A stretch of 64,000 bases of DNA from positions 1-64,000 of the forward strand of contig JAJZDW010000016.1 in NCBI GenBank assembly GCA_021851405.1, written 5' to 3'. The notes beneath the pieces were generated by a model that saw only the letters and a program-made list of their open reading frames with translations, searched no databases and had not been told where the DNA came from. Source of the DNA: Pseudomonadota bacterium (lineage in GTDB: Bacteria; Pseudomonadota; Gammaproteobacteria; Steroidobacterales; Steroidobacteraceae). This document shows, piece by piece, positions 14,361-23,825 of this stretch (position 1 is the stretch's first letter; the number at the start of each line of letters is the position of its first letter). A program made the position numbers and the translations under genes.

Positions 14361-14912
14361 TCAGTGACCCGGCTGCGTCGGCGTCAGATAGACGATGTCG
14401 ACGCGACGGTTCTTGGCCCAGGCGACCGGATTGTTGGCCGGATCGACCGGTCGCTCCTCACCGTAGCTCACGACGGTGATCTGATTCGGCGAGACGCCCT
14501 GCAGCAGCATCGCCTGGCGGACCGACTCGGCACGGCGCATCCCCAGACCGATGTTGTACTCCGGCGAGCCGCGATCATCGGTGTTGCCCTCGAGCCGAAC
14601 GCGTGCACTGGCATGATCGGCGAGGTACTTCGCATGGGCCGCGACCACCTCGATGCCGTGTCCGCGGATCACCGCGCTGTTGAATGCGAAGTGAATGGTG
14701 CGGTCCGCGAGCAGGCCCTGCTGCGGGCCCGGCACCGAGCTCTGATTGCCGAGTGAGCCTTCCCCGGCGTTCGCGCCGGAACCGGCGCCCTGACTGGCGG
14801 CACCGCTGCCGGCCGTCGCCGTCTGCGAACTGGCCGGTTTGACCGGCTTGCTCGCGCAGGCCGCCAGACCCAGAGCCGCGGCCAACACCATTACCGTAAC
14901 AATGCGACGCAT
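14361..14912 (-). CDS. pal: peptidoglycan-associated lipoprotein
   Basis: Pal is the outer-membrane lipoprotein that binds peptidoglycan and TolB. Starting at ATG 14912 it has 183 residues: signal peptide with lipobox LAAC at about residue 20, a Gly/Ala/Ser-rich linker, and an OmpA-like domain with NTDDRGSPEYNIGLGMRRAE, whose Asp and Arg contact diaminopimelate. The longer frame to 14963 is rejected because it adds residues before a good signal peptide. Follows tolB by 86 bp. Confidence 0.96.
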   Translation of the reverse strand: MRRIVTVMVLAAALGLAACASKPVKPASSQTATAGSGAASQGAGSGANAGEGSLGNQSSVPGPQQGLLADRTIHFAFNSAVIRGHGIEVVAAHAKYLADHASARVRLEGNTDDRGSPEYNIGLGMRRAESVRQAMLLQGVSPNQITVVSYGEERPVDPANNPVAWAKNRRVDIVYLTPTQPGH

Positions 14913-14998
14913 AACACCCTTCTCCGTTGTGCGCCGGTCCCCCGGCGCTCTGTTGTGACACACTCGCGCGGCCCGTCGGGGACCGTGCTGTTCGAATC

Positions 14999-16330
14999 TT
15001 AATGCGAATGCGGGGGGAACGGCCCCCAGCTCGGATCCTGAATCTGCCCGTGCGTGGGCCTGAGGGTCATGCCCGTCAGCCCATCGATCGACGTGGTCGC
15101 CAGAATCGCCTCCGAGCCGCTGCCCGGCCGATTGGCGTAGATGAGCTCCGCGCCATTCGGCGCAAAGCTCGGCGTGCTGTCGAGCGGACCGTGGGTCAGC
15201 ACCCGGAAGGCGCCCGTCTTCAAGTCCTGCACGGCGATGCAGTATTGTCCGTCCACCTGCGTCACCACCGCCAGATGCGTTCCATCCGGCGAGACGTGCG
15301 GGTCGGCATTATACCCGTCGGTGAAGGTGATGCGCCGCGGCAGGCTGCCGGGCGTGAGCGACTTGCGGTAGATCTGCGGGGAGCCGGCCCGGTCGGACGT
15401 GAAATAAAGCGCACGGCCGTCCGGCGCCCAGGTCGCCCCGGTATTGATCGCCGGGGTATGCGTGATGCGGGTGAACTGGCGGGTGTGCAGGTTGAGCACA
15501 TAGATCTGCGGATAGCCCGAGACGCCGCTCAACGTCAGCGCAAGTTCCTGGCCGTTCGGGGAGAACGACGGCGAGCCGTTCTCCCCGGCGCGCGCCGAGA
15601 CACGGTAGCGCTGCCCGGTGCGCACCCGCTGCAGGTACACCGCCGAGAGATGATCTTCGAAGGAGACGTAGGCGAGCCATTTTCCATCCGGTGACCACAC
15701 CGGGGACATGATCGGGAAGCGCGACTCGAGGATGAGGTGCTGATTGTAGCCATCCGCATCCGCCACGACCAACTGAAAGCGTTGCGCCGCGCCGCTTCCG
15801 ACCACCGCCACGTAGGCGATGCGGGTGTCGAACGCACCGCGGATCCCGGTGATCGCCTGGTAGATCGCATCGCTCACGCGGTGTGCGGCGTTGCGCAGCG
15901 CCGCGGCCGAGCCCGTGAAGCGCTTGCGTACCACGCTCTGGCCGGTCAGGACGTTGAGCAGATTGAAGTCGACGGCGAGCTCGCCGTTGCCGACCGGCTT
16001 GACGCGCCCCACCACCAGGTAATCGACGCCCGTGGTCTTCCAGGACGGGAAAGCCACCTGCGCGGCATGATCGGGCGTCGCCGGCATCTGTGCGGCCGGC
16101 AGGCCGCTGAAGCGCCCGCTGCCGACGAGGTCGTGCTGGACCACCGCGGCGACATTGACCGACGCGCTGCTCGTCTCGGCGAACGGCACGACGGCGATCG
16201 GCACCGGATGGGTCACCCCGGAGGTGATCTTGATGGTCAGCTGCGCCTGCGCCGCCGGCAGGCCGCCGAGGGCAAGCAGTGCCGCGATCGCGGCGGTACG
16301 CATGCGGGCAACTCTGGTCATGGGTGTCAT
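14999..16330 (-). CDS. tolB: Tol-Pal system beta-propeller protein TolB
   Basis: A periplasmic protein of 443 residues connecting TolA and Pal. A signal peptide (ending about AAQAQ) is followed by the N-terminal alpha/beta domain and a six-bladed propeller; the blades are visible as repeated SPDGKWLAY, SPNGQELAL, APDGRALYF, SPDGTHLAV and APNGAELIY. The start at ATG 16330 is 5 bp after the tolA stop; the frame is open upstream but would overlap tolA. Confidence 0.95.
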   Translation of the reverse strand: MTPMTRVARMRTAAIAALLALGGLPAAQAQLTIKITSGVTHPVPIAVVPFAETSSASVNVAAVVQHDLVGSGRFSGLPAAQMPATPDHAAQVAFPSWKTTGVDYLVVGRVKPVGNGELAVDFNLLNVLTGQSVVRKRFTGSAAALRNAAHRVSDAIYQAITGIRGAFDTRIAYVAVVGSGAAQRFQLVVADADGYNQHLILESRFPIMSPVWSPDGKWLAYVSFEDHLSAVYLQRVRTGQRYRVSARAGENGSPSFSPNGQELALTLSGVSGYPQIYVLNLHTRQFTRITHTPAINTGATWAPDGRALYFTSDRAGSPQIYRKSLTPGSLPRRITFTDGYNADPHVSPDGTHLAVVTQVDGQYCIAVQDLKTGAFRVLTHGPLDSTPSFAPNGAELIYANRPGSGSEAILATTSIDGLTGMTLRPTHGQIQDPSWGPFPPHSH

Positions 16331-16335
16331 GGCTC

Positions 16336-17235
16336 TCAGTTCGAATTGGGTGCGAATACGAAATTGATCTGCTGGTGATACAGGTCCGGGTCCGGCGGCG
16401 GCGGCAACGGAGAGGCGCGATACACGGCCGCTTCGATCGACTCGCGCACCGCCTCGTCGCCATTGCACGCGCCGAGGCTCACGCTGCTCACCGCCCCGCC
16501 CGGCACCAGGACCACCCCGATCGTGCAACTGAGGTTCGACCGCGCCGTCGGCGGTTTGATCCACGCCGCCTCGACCCGCTGGGTGACCTCCGTGATCCAG
16601 CCCCCGACCGCCGCGCGCATCTGGGCATTGGACTGCGCATCCTCGCGCAGCGCCCGCTGCAGCTGCGCAATACGCTGCGCACGCGCCTGGGCGGCCCGCT
16701 CGGCGGCGAGTTTACGCGCCGCGGCGAGCTTCTTCGCCGCCTCGCGCTTGCGCCGAGCCTCAGCCCGCTTCTTCGCCTCGGCGCGCTGTTGGGCGAGCGC
16801 CTTCGCCTTGGCTTGGGCCTTCGCCTCGGCCGTGGCCTTGGCCCGGGCTTGCGCTTTCGCCTGGGCCTGGGCCTTGACCTCGGCGGTGTGCTGCTGCTGC
16901 AGCCGCTGCTGCTCCGCCTGCGCGGCTGCCACACGTTGCCGTTCGGCTGCGGCGGCCTGCTGACGCAGCGCCTGCTCCTGAGGCGTCGGGGCCGGCGGGC
17001 CCTGGGGCGCGCTCACCGGGGGCGGTGCCGGGGGCTTCGGCGCCGGCTTCGGCGCCAAACCGACGCCCCTGAGGGAGTGGGCATCGACCACCGTGGCGTC
17101 GAGCGACACACTCGGGGTGATCGGCCGGTGCGCGTAGTGCCACCAGCCGTAGGCGAGCAGCCCAATGATGGTGCCGTGCAGCAGCACGGACATCCCGATC
17201 GACAGCCACCGGTCGCGCGCGGGCTCGGAGGACAT
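16336..17235 (-). CDS. tolA: Tol-Pal system protein TolA
   Basis: An inner-membrane protein spanning the periplasm, 299 residues. One transmembrane helix (about 14-34), a Pro-rich stretch, a long helical domain of Ala/Lys/Glu/Gln repeats (roughly 90-205, KAQAKAQARAKA-type) and a C-terminal domain with a Cys pair (SCTIGV, then GACNG) as in TolA/TonB C-termini. Start at ATG 17235, preceded by GAGG; an in-frame TTG at 17253 next to the tolR stop is less likely. Confidence 0.95.
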   Translation of the reverse strand: MSSEPARDRWLSIGMSVLLHGTIIGLLAYGWWHYAHRPITPSVSLDATVVDAHSLRGVGLAPKPAPKPPAPPPVSAPQGPPAPTPQEQALRQQAAAAERQRVAAAQAEQQRLQQQHTAEVKAQAQAKAQARAKATAEAKAQAKAKALAQQRAEAKKRAEARRKREAAKKLAAARKLAAERAAQARAQRIAQLQRALREDAQSNAQMRAAVGGWITEVTQRVEAAWIKPPTARSNLSCTIGVVLVPGGAVSSVSLGACNGDEAVRESIEAAVYRASPLPPPPDPDLYHQQINFVFAPNSN

Positions 17236-17249
17236 GGTGCGGCGCCTCG

Positions 17250-17690
17250 TCAATGGCTCGACCGGCCGGCGGGCGGCTGCGTCATGAATCCGACCTTGCG
17301 CGCCCCGGCATCCTGCAGGAGCACCATCGCCCGGACGATGACGCCGTAGGAGACCGCCGTGTCGGCGCGGATCATCACCGCGCGGGTCGGGTCGGATTGC
17401 AGCGCGGCGGCCACGTGTGACTCGATGTCGTTCGCGCTCGCCGGACCGAACGCCGGCTGTGCGCCCACGACCAGATACAGCCCCCCGCTGCGCGTCACCG
17501 ACAGCACGATCGGGCTGCGCTTGCTGGTCGGCAGCGTCCTGGCGGCCGCATGAGGCAGCGTCACCTTCACGCCCTGCGTCATCAGCGGCGCGGTGATCAT
17601 GAAGATGATCAGCAACACCAGCATCACGTCTATGTACGGCACGACGTTGATCTCCCCCATCAGTCTGCGCCCGCGCGAGACCTGTGCCAT
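17250..17690 (-). CDS. tolR: Tol-Pal system proton-channel subunit TolR
   Basis: A 146-residue protein of the ExbD/TolR family. One N-terminal transmembrane helix follows GEINVVPYIDVMLVLLI; the Asp in YIDVML is the conserved proton-pathway residue. The periplasmic domain ends with VMIRADTAVSYGVIVRAM, the peptidoglycan-binding fold. Nine bp after tolQ in the same operon. Confidence 0.95.
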   Translation of the reverse strand: MAQVSRGRRLMGEINVVPYIDVMLVLLIIFMITAPLMTQGVKVTLPHAAARTLPTSKRSPIVLSVTRSGGLYLVVGAQPAFGPASANDIESHVAAALQSDPTRAVMIRADTAVSYGVIVRAMVLLQDAGARKVGFMTQPPAGRSSH

Positions 17691-17699
17691 GGTGCGCTC

Positions 17700-18437
17700 C
17701 TAGCGGCCCTTCGGGGCTGCCATCGGCGCGCTCCCCGCGGCGCTCACCGTCGGGGCGGCCGCGATCCCACGCGTGGCGTGCCGTTGCAGAATGGTGGAGA
17801 ACTCCTCCATGAACGCATCGAAGCGCACCTCGAGCCGTCCGACCTGATCGGCGAAGCGGTTATAGGCGACCACGGCGGGGATGGCCGCGAACAGGCCGAT
17901 CGCGGTGGTGATGAGCGCCTCGGAAATCCCCGGCGCAACCGCCGCCAGCGTCGCCTGGCGCACATCACCGAGGGAGGAGAACGCGCTCATGATGCCCCAC
18001 ACCGTGCCGAACAGACCCACGTACGGGCTGGTCGAGCCGACCGTGGCGAGGGTGGCGAGGCCGTGCTCGAGCCGGTCAATTTCCTTCAGCTGCGCCACGC
18101 GCATCGCGCGGCGCGAGCCCTCGAGCACCAGATCGGTCGATCCGGCGCCCTGCTGGCGCTGGCGGGCGAACTCGCGAAAGCCCATCTCGAAGATGCTCGC
18201 CATGCCGCTCGCCCCGCCGTGCGATTCGATCGCCCGGTACAGCTGCGCCAGATCCCCGCCGGACCAGAAATTGTTCTCGAACTGATCGGCCTCGCGACGC
18301 GCCCGGCCGATCAGCAGCCGCTTGCGAAAGATGATCGCCCAGGAGATGAGCGAGGCGAGCATCAGCAGCCCGATCACGATTTGCACCACGAAGCTCGCCT
18401 GCACGACGAGCTGAATCAGCGACAGATGTCCACTCAT
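17700..18437 (-). CDS. tolQ: Tol-Pal system proton-channel subunit TolQ
   Basis: A 245-residue inner-membrane protein of the ExbB/TolQ/MotA family forming a pentamer around TolR. Three transmembrane segments: about 12-35, then two near 130-190 separated by the TSPYVGLFGTVWGIMSAF loop and ALITTAIGLFAAIPAVVAYN, both family signatures. ATG 18437 is preferred to an in-frame GTG at 18452 because homologues begin close to it. First of tolQRAB. Confidence 0.95.
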   Translation of the reverse strand: MSGHLSLIQLVVQASFVVQIVIGLLMLASLISWAIIFRKRLLIGRARREADQFENNFWSGGDLAQLYRAIESHGGASGMASIFEMGFREFARQRQQGAGSTDLVLEGSRRAMRVAQLKEIDRLEHGLATLATVGSTSPYVGLFGTVWGIMSAFSSLGDVRQATLAAVAPGISEALITTAIGLFAAIPAVVAYNRFADQVGRLEVRFDAFMEEFSTILQRHATRGIAAAPTVSAAGSAPMAAPKGR

Positions 18438-18458
18438 GAGGTTTCGGCTCACTCCCGG

Positions 18459-18856
18459 TTAGTTCAACGCCGCACGCAGCGTCTCGGGCAGCTTCGTCGG
18501 ACGCATCGTGCGCGCATCGACGCAGGCCACCCGGACCTCGGCAGTCACCAGCGGCTCGGCCTCCCCGGCACGCAGGATGCGCTGCGCGAAGCGCATGCAC
18601 ACCGCGCCGTCGGGGCGAGGCTCACAGGTCACGAGCAGCTCATCGTCGAGCCGCGCCGGCCGGCGATAGTCCACCGATACGTTCACGACCGCGAACAGCA
18701 CGCCGGGTTCCCGCGCCATCTCCTGCTGCGAAAATCCGAGCGAGCGCAACCACTCGGTGCGCGAGCGCTCGAGGAAACGCAGATAGTTGGCATAATAAAC
18801 GATGCCGCCGCCGTCGGTGTCCTCCCAGTAGACCCGCGCCGGCCAGGTGAACTCGC

Positions 18857-18860
<4 letters not shown>
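18459..18860 (-). CDS. ybgC: acyl-CoA thioesterase YbgC
   Basis: A 133-residue hotdog-fold thioesterase that is the usual first gene of the tol-pal operon. The signature [20 protein letters not shown] contains the catalytic Asp, and [12 protein letters not shown] is the second family motif. Acts on short or phospholipid-related acyl thioesters; its role in the Tol system is not settled. Its ATG overlaps the ruvB stop by 4 bp, joining the ruv and tol groups. Confidence 0.93.
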
Positions 18861-19900
<1,040 letters not shown>

Positions 19901-19903
19901 GCG

Positions 19904-20488
19904 CTACTCCCGCACCGCACTCTGCAGAGCGCGGCGGATCAACTCTTCGGTCGAGCGCACCTCGGGTCCCGCGTTCTTCAGCAGGCGGCTCGCCTCGGGC
20001 GGTTTGTAGCCCAGCGCGATGAGCGCATCGAACGCCTCGATTTGCGCCTCGGTGCCCGCGGCGGGCAGCGGCCGCTCGAGCGGCGCGGCCTCGAGCCGGT
20101 CGCGCATCTCGACCACCAGCCGCTCGGCGGTCTTGCGCCCGATACCGGGCACACGAGTGAGCGCAGTCACGTCGTGGCCGTGAACGCACGCGGCAAACGC
20201 CTCGACGCTCAGCCCCGAGAGCAGCGCGAGCGCGATCTTCGGCCCGACGCCCGACACCTTGATCAGATCGCGGAACAGTCGCCGCTCGGCCTCGGTGCCG
20301 AAGGCATACAGCACGTGCGCATCCTCGCGCACCACCAGGTGAGTCAGCAGACGCACCGGCTCACCCACTGCCGGCAGGTGAAAATACGTCGACATGGGCG
20401 CTTCGAGCTCGTAGCCAAGACCGCCCGCCTCGACCGTGAGGTGCGGGGGCGCCTTGGCCACAATCTGTCCCCGAATCGAGCCGATCAT
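19904..20488 (-). CDS. ruvA: Holliday junction helicase subunit RuvA
   Basis: A 194-residue junction-binding protein. Domain I begins MIGSIRGQIV; two helix-hairpin-helix motifs (LIKVSGVGPKIALALL and LTRVPGIGRKTAERLV) bind the junction; the last 50 residues are the RuvB-contacting domain III. The ATG shares a base with the ruvC stop (TGATG), so the start at 20488 is secure despite a long open frame upstream. Confidence 0.96.
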   Translation of the reverse strand: MIGSIRGQIVAKAPPHLTVEAGGLGYELEAPMSTYFHLPAVGEPVRLLTHLVVREDAHVLYAFGTEAERRLFRDLIKVSGVGPKIALALLSGLSVEAFAACVHGHDVTALTRVPGIGRKTAERLVVEMRDRLEAAPLERPLPAAGTEAQIEAFDALIALGYKPPEASRLLKNAGPEVRSTEELIRRALQSAVRE

Positions 20489-21105
20489 CAGGTCGTGCCG
20501 CTCCCGTTGGGTGCCGCGCCGTGCGCGGCGGCCAGCCGCGCCATCGGGCGCGAGTGCGCGTGGCACAGCGCCACGGCCAGCGCATCGGCTGCATCGGCGG
20601 CGAGCCGCTCCTGAAGCGACAGCAGCGCACACACCATGTGCGCGACCTGCTGCTTCTCCGCGGCGCCCGAGCCGACCAAGGCCAGCTTGATGGCGCGCGG
20701 AGCATACTCGAATACCGTCACGCCGTGGGGCACGGCGCACAGCGCCGCGCCGCGTGCCTGGCCGAGCTTCAGCGCACTGTCGACGTTGCGATTGACGAAC
20801 ACCCGCTCGACGGCCACCTCGGCCGGCTCGTGCCGGGCGATCAGCTCGGTGAGCCGCTCGAAGATCAGCCGCACGCGCACCGCGAGCGCCTCGGCGCCCG
20901 GCACCGCGATGCACCCGTGCGCCAGATGGCACCAGCGTCCGTCGCGCCATTCGATCAGCCCGAATCCGGTGATCCGCGAGCCCGGATCGAGCCCGAGGAC
21001 GCGCAGCCCGGTCCGCTCGGCCGCCAGCACCGGCGGCGGCGGCGCCGCAGCGCTGCCGCGCTGCGGATCAAACGAGCGCCAGGCGCGGGTCGGATATCGC
21101 GACAT
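20488..21105 (-). CDS. ruvC: Holliday junction resolvase RuvC
   Basis: The endonuclease that cuts Holliday junctions. Active-site acidic residues are in VLGLDPGSRITGFG (Asp), VAVERVFVNRN (Glu) and AADAADALAVAL (Asp pair). With ATG 21105 the protein is 205 residues and has about 33 extra N-terminal residues compared with typical RuvC, and it overlaps the YebC-like gene by 38 bp; a GTG at 21030 would give the normal length. The choice is open. Confidence 0.95.
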   Translation of the reverse strand: MSRYPTRAWRSFDPQRGSAAAPPPPVLAAERTGLRVLGLDPGSRITGFGLIEWRDGRWCHLAHGCIAVPGAEALAVRVRLIFERLTELIARHEPAEVAVERVFVNRNVDSALKLGQARGAALCAVPHGVTVFEYAPRAIKLALVGSGAAEKQQVAHMVCALLSLQERLAADAADALAVALCHAHSRPMARLAAAHGAAPNGSGTT

Positions 21106-21586
21106 TCGAATACACCTGGTGCACGTCCTCGACCTGCGCCAGTGCCTCCAGCAGCTCCCGCCAGCGCCGCTCCGCGCCCGCCGGCAGCGCCAGCGTCTGC
21201 GCCGCCCGCTCGCTCACCGCCGCGACACTCGGCACCCAGCCGGCGAGCGCGAGCGCCCGCCGGATCGCCTCGAATTCTTCCGGATCGGTGCGCACCTCGA
21301 GCTCCTCGGGTTCGACGCCACAGACGCGCTCGGCACCGGCGGCATATGCGGCGGCCGTGAGCCTCGCCGGCTCCATCGCCGCAAAGCGCATCCAGCCCAC
21401 CCGGTCGAACAGATAGCGCACCGCGCCCTCGGCGCCGAGAAAGCCACCGTGCGCCCGGAATACGCCCCGCAGCACCGCGCGCAACCGCTCGGGATCCTCG
21501 GTGCGGCACTCCAGCAGCACGGCGGCCCCCGCCGGGCCGTAGCCCTCGAAGCACACCTGCTGCACACCGGACGGATTCAACACCAT
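21068..21586 (-). CDS. YebC/PmpR-like protein lacking N-terminal domain
   Basis: A 172-residue protein with domains II and III of the YebC/TACO1/PmpR family, a group linked to translation of difficult sequences and to transcription regulation. Recognisable: FEGYGPAGAAVLLECRTEDP, HGGFLGAEGAVRYLF, GAERVCGVEPEELEVRTDP and the C-terminal VEDVHQVYSNVAISD. The first 75-80 residues found in ordinary YebC (a helical, basic domain starting MAGHSKW) are absent, and relA occupies the DNA where they would be. Position before ruvC is that of yebC, so this is a shortened orthologue. A promoter sits 5 bases ahead of the ATG. Confidence 0.85.
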   Translation of the reverse strand: MVLNPSGVQQVCFEGYGPAGAAVLLECRTEDPERLRAVLRGVFRAHGGFLGAEGAVRYLFDRVGWMRFAAMEPARLTAAAYAAGAERVCGVEPEELEVRTDPEEFEAIRRALALAGWVPSVAAVSERAAQTLALPAGAERRWRELLEALAQVEDVHQVYSNVAISDPRLALV

Positions 21587-21591
21587 GTGAA

Positions 21592-21621
21592 AATATACAG
21601 TCCTGCGGCGGCACGGCACAA
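21592..21621 (-). promoter_or_regulatory. putative promoter of YebC-like gene
   Basis: Minus strand TTGTGC (21616-21621), 18-bp spacer, TATATT (21592-21597). The -10 box ends only 5 bases before the A of the ATG at 21586, so transcription would begin at or next to the start codon. Lies in the 79-bp divergent gap shared with relA. Confidence 0.45.
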
Positions 21622-21665
21622 CCCCGGAAGGCCACGCCGGTTTCGGCTGCCGCCAGCGTGTGGCT

Positions 21666-23825
21666 ATGATAGCCAGGAACCCGGCCTCAGGCATCGACGC
21701 CCCCGTGCAGACCACACAGCACTGCCCGCCCGCCCTGCTCGCATCGATCGACGCACTGCGCGCAGCCCTCGCCGAGGGCGGCGTCGAGGCCGCGGCGCTC
21801 GAGCGCAGCGCCGAGGCGGCCGCGATCGTGGGGGCGCTCACCGAGGATGCGGATCTGGCGCATGCGCTGGTGCTGAAGCCCGTGCTCGCCGCGGCCGCCT
21901 CTGCGCCCAAGGCGCTCGCGCCCCTGGCCGGCCCCGGCGTCTGGAGTGCCGCCGCGGCGCTCTCGAATTTCGCCGACATCGGCCTGCCGCAGCACTGGTC
22001 TCCACAACAGGGGCTGGATGCCCGCCAAGCCGAGACGTTGCGCAAGATGCTGCTCGCCGTGGTGAGTGATCCGCGGTTGATCCTCGCTCGGCTCGCCGAG
22101 CAGCTCACTGCGCTGCGCCACGCGCGCACCCTCCCCGCCGAAGCCCGCCGGCGCCTGGCGCTCGAGACCCGCGCCATCTTCGCCCCGCTCGCCAACCGGC
22201 TCGGGATCTGGCAGCTGAAGTGGGAGCTGGAGGACCTCGCCTTCCGCTACCTCGAGCCTGCCGCCTACCGGCACATCGCCCAAGCGCTGAACGAACGGCG
22301 GCGCGACCGGGAAGAGTACATCGAGGCGTTCTGCGCCACGGTGCGCGCCTCGCTCGCACAGAGCAACATCACCGCCGAGGTGTACGGGCGGCCGAAACAC
22401 ATGTACAGCATCCACCGCAAGATGCAGCACAAGCACCTGGAGTTCGAGCAGCTCTTCGACGTGCGCGCCGTGCGCATCGTCGTGGAGTCGATTCCCGACT
22501 GCTACGGCGCGCTCGGAGTGGTGCACGGCCTGTGGCGCTACATCCCGGGGGAGTTCGACGACTACATCGCCACGCCCAAGGGCAACTTCTACCGCTCGAT
22601 CCACACCGCGGTCATCGGTCCGCAGAGCAAGAGCGTCGAGGTGCAGATCCGCACCCGCCAGATGCACGAGCACGCCGAGCTCGGCGTCGCGGCGCACTGG
22701 ACGTACAAGGAGGGCGGCCCCCCGGATCTGCACTACCAGCGCAAGATCGAGGCGCTGCGCCGCGTACTCGAGCCGATCGGTGCCGAGAGCGCCGACAGCG
22801 AGCGCGAATTCCTCGAGCAGGTGAGCACCGAGCTGTTCCAGGACCGCGTCTACGCCCTGACGCCCAAGGGCGAGGTCATCGACCTGCCGTACGGGGCCAC
22901 ACCTCTTGATTTCGCCTACACCGTGCACACTTCGCTCGGGCACCGCTGCCGCGGCGCGAAGGTCAACGGGCGCATCGTGCCGCTCACCCAGACGCTCGAG
23001 AACGGGCAGATCGTCGAGATCATCACCGCCAAGCAGGATGGGCCGAGTCGCGACTGGCTCGCCCCGGAACTGGGCTATCTGGCCTCGGCGCGCAACCGCG
23101 CCAAGGTGCGCGCCTGGTTCCGCAAACTCGACGCCGCCGACAACCGCGGCGCCGGGCGCACGATCGCGGAGCGGGAATTGGCTCGGCTCGGGGTGTCGGC
23201 GGCGCAGCTGCCGGAGCTGATCAGCGCACTCACGGCGCACGACACCGAGCACTTCCACCAGTTGCTCGGCGAAGGGGAGATCACCGTCGCGCAGCTCGAG
23301 CACGCCGTGCAGCGCCTGACGCCGCGCCCGCAAACGCCGCTGCCGGCTGCGCGGGCACCGCGCCCGGCGCGTGGTGGCTCACCGGTGGACATCGAAGGCG
23401 TGGGGGATCTGCCGATCACTCTGGCGCGCTGTTGCGCACCGATCCGACCGCAGCCGATCGTCGGCTATGTCACCGTCGGGCGCGGCGTGACCATTCACCG
23501 GCGCGGCTGCCCGGGGTTCGTGCGCATGCGCGCCGTGCGTCCCGAGCGGGTGTTGAAAGTCGAGTGGAGTTCGCATCAGCCGAGTGAACTGCCGGTGCAG
23601 ATCGCCGTGCACGCCTATGACCGGCGCGGCCTGGTGCGGGACCTCACCGACGTGCTCGCCATGGAGCGGCTGAGCATCCAGGGGATGACCACCACCACGG
23701 ATCCGACCGCGGGGACGGCCGACGTCCACCTCACCGTGGCGGTCGAGAACGAGGCGCAACTGCAGCGGCTGCAGCGGCGCCTCGAAGCGGTCTCGAACGT
23801 GATTTCGGTGCGGCGCGCCGGCTAG
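21666..23825 (+). CDS. relA: GTP pyrophosphokinase RelA
   Basis: A 719-residue (p)ppGpp synthetase of the stringent response, activated by deacylated tRNA on stalled ribosomes. The HD hydrolase domain is degenerate (no HDxxED), as in RelA of gammaproteobacteria. The synthetase domain has GRPKHMYSIHRKM and EFDDYIATPKGNFYRSIHTA, where EFDD is the RelA-type form of the loop. TGS (VYALTPKGEVIDLPYG), a Cys-containing zinc-finger region (LARCCAPI) and a C-terminal ACT domain follow. ATG 21666 is preferred to GTG 21660. Its stop overlaps the convergent lpdA stop. Confidence 0.95.
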   Translation: MIARNPASGIDAPVQTTQHCPPALLASIDALRAALAEGGVEAAALERSAEAAAIVGALTEDADLAHALVLKPVLAAAASAPKALAPLAGPGVWSAAAALSNFADIGLPQHWSPQQGLDARQAETLRKMLLAVVSDPRLILARLAEQLTALRHARTLPAEARRRLALETRAIFAPLANRLGIWQLKWELEDLAFRYLEPAAYRHIAQALNERRRDREEYIEAFCATVRASLAQSNITAEVYGRPKHMYSIHRKMQHKHLEFEQLFDVRAVRIVVESIPDCYGALGVVHGLWRYIPGEFDDYIATPKGNFYRSIHTAVIGPQSKSVEVQIRTRQMHEHAELGVAAHWTYKEGGPPDLHYQRKIEALRRVLEPIGAESADSEREFLEQVSTELFQDRVYALTPKGEVIDLPYGATPLDFAYTVHTSLGHRCRGAKVNGRIVPLTQTLENGQIVEIITAKQDGPSRDWLAPELGYLASARNRAKVRAWFRKLDAADNRGAGRTIAERELARLGVSAAQLPELISALTAHDTEHFHQLLGEGEITVAQLEHAVQRLTPRPQTPLPAARAPRPARGGSPVDIEGVGDLPITLARCCAPIRPQPIVGYVTVGRGVTIHRRGCPGFVRMRAVRPERVLKVEWSSHQPSELPVQIAVHAYDRRGLVRDLTDVLAMERLSIQGMTTTTDPTAGTADVHLTVAVENEAQLQRLQRRLEAVSNVISVRRAG

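Noticed and set aside
21587-22195. In-frame N-terminal extension of the YebC-like protein
   Set aside because: The added 200 residues lie antisense to relA and do not resemble the missing YebC N-terminal domain.
21687-23333. Minus-strand frame of 548 residues opposite relA
   Set aside because: Shadow of relA; rich in Arg/Gly/Glu/His and without domain pattern.
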